DNA of 34,286 nucleotides from Ichthyophthirius multifiliis. Lineage: Eukaryota > Ciliophora > Oligohymenophorea > Hymenostomatida. A model generated the notes under the pieces. It was not told the origin of the DNA. It did no database searches and saw only the letters and a list, made by a program, of their open reading frames with translations. This document shows, in pieces, positions 26,619 through 34,286 of the stretch. The DNA lies in NCBI RefSeq assembly GCF_000220395.1, contig NW_004086315.1:1-34286 (forward strand). Reading direction: 5' to 3'. The position numbers and the translations under genes are program-made. Position 1 is the first letter of the stretch, and the number at the start of each line of letters is the position of its first letter.

Positions 26619-27622
26619 TCATTTAAATGAATTATTAAAAAAAGTAAAGCAACATAAACTTAAAATTAAAAAAAATATAAGAAAAATATATCCAAAAATC
26701 CTAATTTTTTTTTCATAATTTCCGTTTTAAATGCCTTCTGGAAAAGCCATTCCTGAAAAAAAACCAGTTATAAATCCACCAAATTAAATAATTGTATCAA
26801 TATTAAATTTATTATTTCCAAATAAATAAATAATTAATAAAAAAATTATTATATATACTATCATTTGATTTCTTCCTTATATATTTTCTAAAGCTTTCCA
26901 ATTTAATACAAAATAAGATAATAAACATGCAATAATACCATATATACAAGCTTAGGGTCCTCCTGTTATTTAAAAAGGATTTTAATAGTTTAAAGCGAAC
27001 AAATTACCACCTATACCAGAAATTATATATATAATTAAAGTAGGGAAAAAGTTAAATGAATATTCGATTGTTGAAACGAAAATTAATATAGAAAGCGAAT
27101 TAAAAAATAAATGCATAAAATTTGTATGTAAGAATTAAGAAATGAATAGTCTATGATATTAATAGTCAATTTTTATCTTATAAGGATAAATTGAGTACAT
27201 TTAATCAAGAGTTTCAAATGGAATTTAAAGAAATGTACCTGATTTTTAAATACCTTTTATGTTTATTTCGGTTATAAATATAATAGTGTTTAGAACTAGT
27301 AATAAAGTTGTTAAAGATTTGACTTTATATTAAGGAAAAATATTAGATTTTAACATATACATAAAAGATTCTTAATTAGGATGTATAATATCATCTTAAG
27401 AGGGTAAGGCTTAAAAAAATAAATATAAAAATATATATGTATATATATAATAATATATATATATATATATTTATTTTATATTTTTTTACAAAAAAATGGA
27501 ATTTTCGCTTAGTTTATTACACTATCATTTTAAATGTTAAATGATTATATATTATAAATGTTTTCATTATTTTAGTTGTTTTAATTGTTTCTTAAATCTT
27601 AAAATCCTTGTATATTTGCCAT
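26619..27622 (-). CDS. rhomboid-family membrane protein, catalytically dead (pseudoprotease)
   Basis: Two exons (27490-27622 and 26619-27409; intron 27410-27489) give exactly 307 aa. After a polar 55-residue N-terminus the rhomboid core is plain: a first helix (VKSLTTLLLVLNTIIFIT), the L1/TM2 region YHRLFISQFLHTNFMHLFFN with the conserved Arg, His and Asn, the glycine-rich turn ISGIGGNLFALNY, the active-site helix GGPQACIYGIIACLL, and the last helix IIQFGGFITGFFSGMAF. In active rhomboids these last two read GxSGxxxG and HxxGxxxG. Here the Ser position is Gln197 (TAA, 26952-26954) and the His position is Gln253 (TAA, 26784-26786). Spacing of the glycines is kept, so the fold is preserved while the Ser-His dyad is absent. 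By analogy with iRhoms and other pseudo-rhomboids a role in trafficking or degradation of membrane proteins in the ER/Golgi is inferred. Confidence 0.85.
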
Positions 27623-27887
27623 TTTTTTTTCTTATATATTCAATATTTTTTTTTTTTTATTTGATATTTATTTTTAATTATTATTTTTTTAATAAAAAAT
27701 ATTTTTATTTTTAATTTTTTTTTCTTTTTTAATTTTAATTTTAAGTTTTTTTTTATTTATTAAAAACAAATGTTTTTATTTGTTACTATAAATAATAATT
27801 AAATATTTTTAATTATTTCTAGAAAAAGAGTACAAACATAATATAAAATTATTAAATAAAAAATAACAATTAAATAAAAACAATAAA

Positions 27888-28403
27888 ATGTCATAATAAT
27901 AATAAACAAGACCTTTTATTTAATAAATTAATTTAAGTAAATAAATAAATATTTTTTAAAAATTGAAAAAATAAAGCAAATTCCGAAATTAGAAAAAACC
28001 TTCTTGTAGTTAGTAGTTTTTTATATACATTAACAAAATCAAATTCTAAAACCGATTAAGAATTTTATAAAAAATATGAAGTTTATGATGTACTTAATAA
28101 GAAAAAAATAGGCAAAAATAATTATATGTTTTTTATAAAAAAACAAGTAATTAATGCTTTAATATAAAAGATGGGGACGTTTAGGTCAACTTTCAGTTTT
28201 TTGTTTATATTCAACTTATTGTTTAAAAGGAAAAATTATATTTTTTAAACTTACAGGCGGATTTATATATGGTTTTTGGTAAATATAAAAATAATTTTAT
28301 ATATAATTTAATATTAATTATAATTTAAAGGATTCAACATTTTTATACTTTAGGTTCTTATATAGGAATTTCTTACAAGCTTCCTTGTTTATTTTTATAG
28401 ATA

Positions 28404-28478
<75 letters not shown>

Positions 28479-28905
28479 TTTATATTTAAAAGGGGCTTTA
28501 AATTAATTAGATATGGGAGAATAATATGAAACAACGAGTCAATTAAGAAACTTTTTAGTAAAACTAAAAGAAAGAGAAGATTCTTACTAAAGGGGAGAAT
28601 AAATAATATCTGATAATGAATTAGTAGAAAAGTTTTATGAAGATTAACTTGGAGAAGATAGTGCCAAAGAAATATTTAATAAAAGCTATTTAGTAGATGA
28701 TTATTGGGAAAAAAATTTATAAAAATATACCAAAACTTCTGAAAACGATAAAGATCCTTTACATATTTTTCATAATAAATCATATTATGATTAATAATTA
28801 AGACTTAAGTACTGTGATACTTTTATTACAAGGTATATATATCATTCTTTTGCAAGATATTTTAAAAAAGCAGGCTATGTTTTAGGGTTAACAAATTAAT
28901 TTTGA
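27888..28905 (+). CDS. unrecognised membrane protein
   Basis: The ATG at 27888-27890 starts MSQQQQTRPFIQQINLSKQI. Three exons are supported: introns 28279-28330 and 28387-28492 splice in phase, the second creating a Trp codon (YKLP-W-ALNQLDMGEQYE). The middle exon encodes RWGRLGQLSVFCLYSTYCLK and a hydrophobic stretch starting FFKLTGGFIYGFWIQHFY, probably two membrane segments. The C-terminal third is soluble and charged (LKEREDSYQRGEQIISDNEL, RYIYHSFARYFKKAGYVLGL) and ends at TGA 28903-28905. Exon 1 needs frame offsets at A-rich runs near 27960 and about 28145-28165, so the segment with EFYKKYEVYDVLNKKKIGK may be in a separate register. Total about 290 aa. The WGRLG string superficially recalls a PARP WGR domain, but the hydrophobic surroundings do not fit. 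Function unknown. It is possibly organellar. Confidence 0.55.
28405..28473. repeat. (TA)n microsatellite inside an intron
   Basis: A near-perfect TA run of about 65 nt, broken once by TTTA, makes up most of the second intron of the unrecognised membrane protein gene. It is one of the longest TA tracts in the window. Confidence 0.85.
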
Positions 28906-29134
28906 AAAATTAAAAAAAATATATTAATTTTGTTTTTATTTATAATAATAAAAAATATAAAAAAAATAAAAAACAAATATATATATATTTAAAATTTTTA
29001 TATATATATATATATATATATATTTTAAAAAATTTTATATATTAATTAATATAAATAAGATATATATTTTTATATTATAATAAAATACTTAAAAATTTTA
29101 AAAAATAATATATATAAATTAATAAAGATTTTAT

Positions 29135-30006
29135 CAAATAAAAGCCGGTTTTATATTATTAATTTTAATTATATTATTATTGGTATTTTTTTTTTTAATA
29201 GCCACTCCTTCACACATTAAATTAAGTCCCGCATTATTTTTTTCGATTAATTATTTTCCCTAAAATATTTTCTTAAACCCACCTGTATCAATATTTTTTT
29301 TTATTTTTTTATTTTTTTCCATCCCATAATCAATAACTACCTTAATTATATCATCTGACACTTCCTTAACTAATTTTTCGGTTACATCAGTACTATATTC
29401 CATACAGGGTGAAGAATTAATTTCAATAAGCCAAACATTATATAAATCATCAACCATAAAATCATATCCATACATTTCAATTGTATTCTTTCTCTATTCT
29501 ACATTATCTTAAACACTTTTCATAGAACGAATTATCGCGTTAGTAATTTAATGTTCTATTTTTTCAGAAAAACATTGTTTTTTCTTTCTCCAACAAATAA
29601 TTAATAAATTCCTCTTTAGTATACATATTTCCTTTATCATAAATTTCGTCTTTTTCTTCCCTTTCTTTTAATCTAGAAATCATATTATTTGTTAAATGAG
29701 TAAATTTATTCTGTAAATTATTAGTGTCATAATCATCGCAACTAAATCTAACATAACAGTTTGTATATTCCCATATTGTTAAAGGATTCCAGTCAGTTAA
29801 TAATACCCAAACTCTTATATCGAACTTTTATTAGGATTAAAAATAAAAATGAATATAAATAAAAATATTATTAAAAAAATAAGTATAAAGATAAATATGA
29901 ATATAGATTTGAAAAAAATTATAAAAAAAATATGAATATAAATAAAAATATGAATATAGGTAAATAATATTCTAAATATAAATGTAATAATAAAAATCAA
30001 TAAAAA

Positions 30007-30046
<40 letters not shown>

Positions 30047-31271
30047 TTATATATTAGTATATTTTTATTTTAAAATTTTCATATATTTTTATATTTTATA
30101 TTTATATATTTTTATATTTTACTTTTCTTTTTTTAACAATTAATGGATTTTCTATATATTTTTAAATTATCCATTATGATTCCTTTGATTTCATATGGTC
30201 TAGAATTTCTATTAAATTATTATAACAAGTAATACCTCTTCCTCTTGACAAGCCTGCTGGTTTGATTATCCATATATTATCTTCTCCATTTATACAGTAT
30301 TATGGGTATTTTTATTAATATTTTTTTAATAATTGATGAACTTTTAATGTAAACGAATCCATTTTTGCCTCCTCTTCTTCTGAATTTTATTATTCATCCT
30401 CTGAGTTACGTTCATCTTTTAACGATTTTTGTTTTTCTAATTTTTTTTATTTTTTAATTTTCTTTTTTTTCTTTCCTTCAATTTTCTAAAGCCATTATTC
30501 ATGTTTTTTTTATGCAAGTTTTTCTTCATTTAACTCATCACTGGAAAGAATATTCCATTCTTTTTTAGAAACAAATTTAAAAGGCGATTTCTCGTCAATA
30601 GTATCATTGAAACCTTTAATTTTTCTTTCACAAACATTGAATGCAATAACTGCTTATTTTTATATATTTTATAGATCCATTTCACAAAAATACATTCTCA
30701 TATATTTTTTCAATATACTTTCAGCCTTAATATATATATATAAAATATATTATAATTGGGTTAAATAAAAATTTATTGTATACATATATATAAATATTTC
30801 TAAATTTTATTAATATGTATTACTTTTGATGTTTTAAATTCTATTTAAAAATTATAAAAATCATCAACATCATTTAAATCATAACATCTAGGATAAAAAG
30901 TATCAATATCAACGTTATCATGCCAGACAAGATTTCTAATATTTTTACAAAGACCTACTTTAGTTGTGAAGCATGTACTTTTTTAGAAATGATTTACGAT
31001 TTAAAAATCTTTTAAAGTTTCGAAATCTATTTCTTTGGTAAATAAACACCATTTAAAATCATAACATTAACTTTTGTTATCTGGATTTTCTATCCATCCC
31101 CTTTTTCTTAAACTTTTTTTTATATCTCCATAACCTCCTGTTACAATAAAAACCTATATATAAAATAAATATTAAATAAATTTTATGTGTTAAAATAAAA
31201 TAAATTTTTAGTAAAAAAAATTTTATTTATAATTTTTATAAAAAAAATAAACATTAAAGATATAAATTATG

Positions 31272-31316
<45 letters not shown>

Positions 31317-33337
31317 TTATTTTAATGCTTACTTTTGTTTCTTTAGTAAGTCTTTATTTTTTTTCCAAAGTTCTAAATCATTAATATTCGAATATTTTCT
31401 TAATTTTTTTTTTATATTTAATTTTATAAATTTGAATCATAATTTAAATTATTTTAAATTTCTTATCTATCTTCATTAGAATCATCTTCACTGTTTTAAC
31501 TATCATTTTATTATTTAAAATTTTGTAATTAATTACTGTAATAATTTTCATCATTTTTATTATTTTATGTAAATTTATTTTGTTCAAATATTTTTGGGAA
31601 TTTATCTTGTTATTTTTTCAGATTTTCATTATTTTATGATTATAGTTTTTCTTTAGATATTAATTTATAAAAATATTAAATATAAATTTATAAATAAATT
31701 ATATATAAATTAAATATTAATATAAAATTTAACATTTTTTTAATTATAATATAATTTTACAAATATTTTTTTCTTTTTTCTTCTTTTTTTCAGGAATTTC
31801 AATAAAAAATTCTCCATTTTCTATTTCTTTTTTAATATTTATTAATACATAGTCTTTCATTTTCTCTTTAAGTTATTCTTTCTTTTTTTTATTTTCTTCT
31901 TCTTTAATTTTCTCTTATTATTATTTTTCATATAATTTATCAATAAAAATTTAATTTTTTAATTAAATTCTTTTTAATTTTTCTTTCATTAATTTGATTT
32001 TTTCTTATTTTTATTCCATTGCTAAATATAAATAAAAAATATACTTTTGAAAATTTATAAATATAATTTATTTATAATATTTTAAATATATTACTGTTTT
32101 TTTTTAAAAATTATCAAATTAAAAAAAGGCAAAAAAAATATATTATGCCTTATTATTTGTATATAAAATTAAAAAAAGAATTAATAATAATATATTTATT
32201 AATAATTTATATATTTATATATTTATATATATATATATAAATATTATTTATATATATATATATATTTTTCATATATATTTATATTTACTTTCTTTCGATT
32301 AAGATCTTTATTATTTTTTTTTTATTTTTTCATTTTCATTTTTTTTTATTTTAAATAATTCTGTATCCTAATACAATTTTGAGTTAACATTTTCATATTC
32401 TCCTTTTAATTTATTAAATATTTTTTCGTCTTTATTTTTTTATTAAATTTAATCCATTTTTTTTTTCTCTAAATTTTCTTTTAAAGAATTTAAAAAGCTA
32501 TTATATCTAGATTGGAAATATTTTTTTATTTATTAATTTTATTTTTTCTCATCATTTATTTATTTTTCGAATTATTCTAATTCTCTTAATTATTTTTCTG
32601 ATAATTAATCTCTACTAATTTTTTTTATTCGACAATTAATTAATATAATTTCTAAATACTTTTATTATTATTCTAATTTTTCATTATATTTTGATTATAA
32701 GCGCATTCTAAAATATATTTTTTTTAAGATTTTTCATCATTATTATTTCTATTCATACTTTTACTAAATGTATTACTTTTTTTACTACTTCTAATTATTT
32801 CTTTTATTTCACCTATAGTATTATTATTTGTTTTCTTTTCTGATTGTTTTTCATTATTTTTGTTCATCATTTATTATTTTAAATCGTTTAATTTTGAAAC
32901 TTCTTCAAGTATTTTTTATCTTAATTTTTCCTCTTTTTTTTTCATTTTTTTTTCTTTTTTTTATTTTTCATCTTCTTCTTTTTTTTTTTTTTCTTTTAAT
33001 TTTTCTAAAGCTTACTATTTTTAGTTTTTTTTTTAACAAAAAAAATTGAATTTTTCTTTTTTTTTTTTACAATGTTTTTTTGTTAATAATTTTCATTTTT
33101 TATAAGTGAAGAAGAACATCTTTTTTTAGTGTTTTCTTATTCTTAACAATCAGATTATATATTAATCTTTTAAGGTTAAAAACTTTTTCTTACATTAATT
33201 GATAAATCAGATTAATATTGTTTTTAACTACCTAGGTTACCTAATTCATATTCTGATGTAAATGAACTATATTATGGTAATTAGTTATTAGTATTAATTT
33301 TTTATATACAATGGTCATTTGTTTACTCTTAAAACAT
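29135..33337 (-). CDS. TTLL3-type tubulin glycylase B with long coiled-coil N-terminus
   Basis: A second TTLL3/TTLL8-like ligase. Core landmarks: KVFIVTGGYGDIKKSLRKRG, YDFKWCLF, KSTCFTTKVGLCKNIRNL, INGEDNIWIIKPAGLSRGRG (ATP-grasp loop), KFDIRVWVL, IWEYTNCYVRFSCDD, KFTHLTNNMISRLKE, MYGYDFMVDD and [16 protein letters not shown]. Total about 1,080 aa. Residues 1-about 450 are a Lys/Glu/Gln/Asn-rich coiled coil absent from animal TTLL3, beginning MFQEQTNDHCIQKINTNNQL and including EEKLRQKILEEVSKLNDLKQ. Introns fit at 32022-32288, 31651-31760, 31154-31332, 30726-30823 and 29825-30122. Frame offsets are needed at A-runs near 31410 and 29580. Start: ATG at 33335-33337 is the first in the open frame, but an upstream exon is possible. 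Stop TGA at 29135-29137. The intron after ...TSK and before AES falls at the same codon and phase as in TTLL3-A, evidence of shared ancestry. Confidence 0.85.
29825..30122 (-). other. TTLL3-B intron with degenerate AT repeats
   Basis: A 298-nt GT...AG intron lies between PLIVKKRK and FDIRVWVL. It holds a (TA)n run (about 30012-30040) and loose repeats of an ATGAATATAAATAAAAAT-like unit at about 29847-29960. The open frame seen across it is a chance product of the missing TGA codons. Confidence 0.75.
31275..31312. repeat. (TA)n microsatellite in a TTLL3-B intron
   Basis: A TA dinucleotide run inside the 179-nt intron that separates LLKKQK from VFIVTGGYGD. Confidence 0.8.
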
Positions 33338-33450
33338 TTTTTTTTTAAGTTCTTAAAATTTTTATTTTTATAATAATATATTTAAAAATCATAATATTAA
33401 ATAATAACAACATAAGTAATTAATATTTATATATATATATATATATATAA

Positions 33451-33498
<48 letters not shown>

Positions 33499-34286
33499 AT
33501 TGATTTAATAATTATTTAAATTAATAAAAATTTTAAAAATAAAATAGAAATTTATCAACATATTTTTTTTTTTTTCGATTTCCATTTTGCTTTCTATTTA
33601 ATCTATTTAATTTTATAAGCTATTATATATTCTAAAACTTTCAAAATTTAAACTTTATATTTATATATTTTTATATATATTTAATAATTATGTATTTGTA
33701 TTATCATTTAATAATTTTATTTCTTATTTTTAATAATACTCTGTTGGTTATTTTTAAATTTTTTCTTTTTAATTAATAACCTAATAAATTTATATTAGAA
33801 GTATATTCCAATATTTTTATCTAAATAAAACATATTTTCTATTTAGACTAATTTTTAAAAAATTTAAAATATTTATAATTTTTTTTAAATAAAAATAAAT
33901 AAAGTAATATATCAATTAGAAATATTATAAAATTGAAACATAATAATTTTTTTTAAAAAAACAATTATTATATTTTTATTAAAAAAAAATTATAAAATAA
34001 TATAATTTATATTTTTAAAAAAATAAAAATAAATATATATATTTAATTAAAAATGAAAGAATTAATGTTTTATTTTAATTATTTTATTATGATATATAAT
34101 TAATAATTTATTTAATAAAAAATTAATAAATAAATATTTTAAATAATTATTAATTTTTTTGGCAAAATAGCATCATTTTTAAACAAAAAAATATTTATAT
34201 AATATTACTAAAATATTTTTTTTTTTTAAAAAAAAAATATTTTTTAAATTTATTATAAATATTTTTTAGGGTATAAATTTAAAATT
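33338..34286. other. AT-rich region upstream of TTLL3-B, with long (TA)n
   Basis: 949 nt with no confident gene. A long (TA)n tract lies at about 33430-33495. On the minus strand a short frame MEIEKKKKYVDKFLFYF starts at about 33587 and could be an upstream exon of TTLL3-B, and weak Lys/Asn/Gln-rich coding signal is seen at about 33700-33810. Neither can be joined to a gene with confidence. The last 450 nt are nearly pure A+T. Confidence 0.45.

Noticed and set aside
28160-28200. WGR domain of a PARP
   Set aside because: The WGRLGQ string fits, but the following residues are hydrophobic membrane segments and no PARP catalytic domain follows.
29815-30000. 61-codon Ile/Phe-rich ORF on the minus strand
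   Set aside because: It lies inside the 298-nt TTLL3-B intron and consists of AT-repeat translation.
32828-33049. 73-codon Phe/Leu-rich plus-strand ORF
   Set aside because: It is the antisense of the Lys/Glu-rich coiled-coil N-terminus of TTLL3-B (AAA and GAA read backwards as TTT and TTC).

Overview
The window is nuclear DNA of a ciliate, most likely an oligohymenophorean close to Ichthyophthirius or Tetrahymena. By eye it is extremely AT-rich, roughly 85% or more. Real genes open up only if TAA and TAG are read as glutamine and TGA is the sole stop. Conserved proteins (CFAP46, PARG, TTLL3, BAP31, rhomboid) read through many in-frame TAA/TAG codons and end at TGA. Introns are mostly 40-300 nt, GT...AG, nearly pure A+T, and many hold (TA)n runs. 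Genes appear as small GC-richer islands. Standard-code ORFs here are fragments or shadows.

Layout. 1-176: start of a minus-strand gene running off the left edge. 457-819 (-): 120-aa single-pass membrane protein. 1334-1810 (-): short BAP31-family ER protein with a KKxx tail. 2203-2890 (+): 212-aa coiled-coil protein. 2891-5226: very AT-rich, with one doubtful small gene. 5227-13571 (-): CFAP46, a central-pair protein of motile cilia, nearly full length (about 2,670 aa). About 13853-16715 (-) and 16970-19644 (+): two divergent, unrecognised coiled-coil proteins. 19902-23282 (-): TTLL3-type tubulin glycylase A. 23283-24814: AT-rich gap. 24815-26597 (+): poly(ADP-ribose) glycohydrolase (PARG). 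26619-27622 (-): rhomboid-family membrane protein with both catalytic residues replaced. 27888-28905 (+): unrecognised membrane protein. 29135-33337 (-): TTLL3-type glycylase B with a long coiled-coil N-terminus. 33338-34286: no confident gene.

The functional theme is the motile cilium. CFAP46 belongs to the central-pair C1d projection, and the two TTLL3 paralogues probably glycylate axonemal tubulin. PARG (removal of poly-ADP-ribose), BAP31 (ER membrane sorting) and the pseudo-rhomboid look like unrelated housekeeping neighbours. The two TTLL3 genes share orientation and one intron position and bracket the PARG/rhomboid/unknown block, which suggests an old local duplication. Several long genes need single-base frame offsets at homopolymers or microsatellites, most simply explained as assembly errors. 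The short genes and PARG read cleanly. I saw no tRNA, rRNA, CRISPR array, telomere or transposon, and no convincing new multi-gene system.
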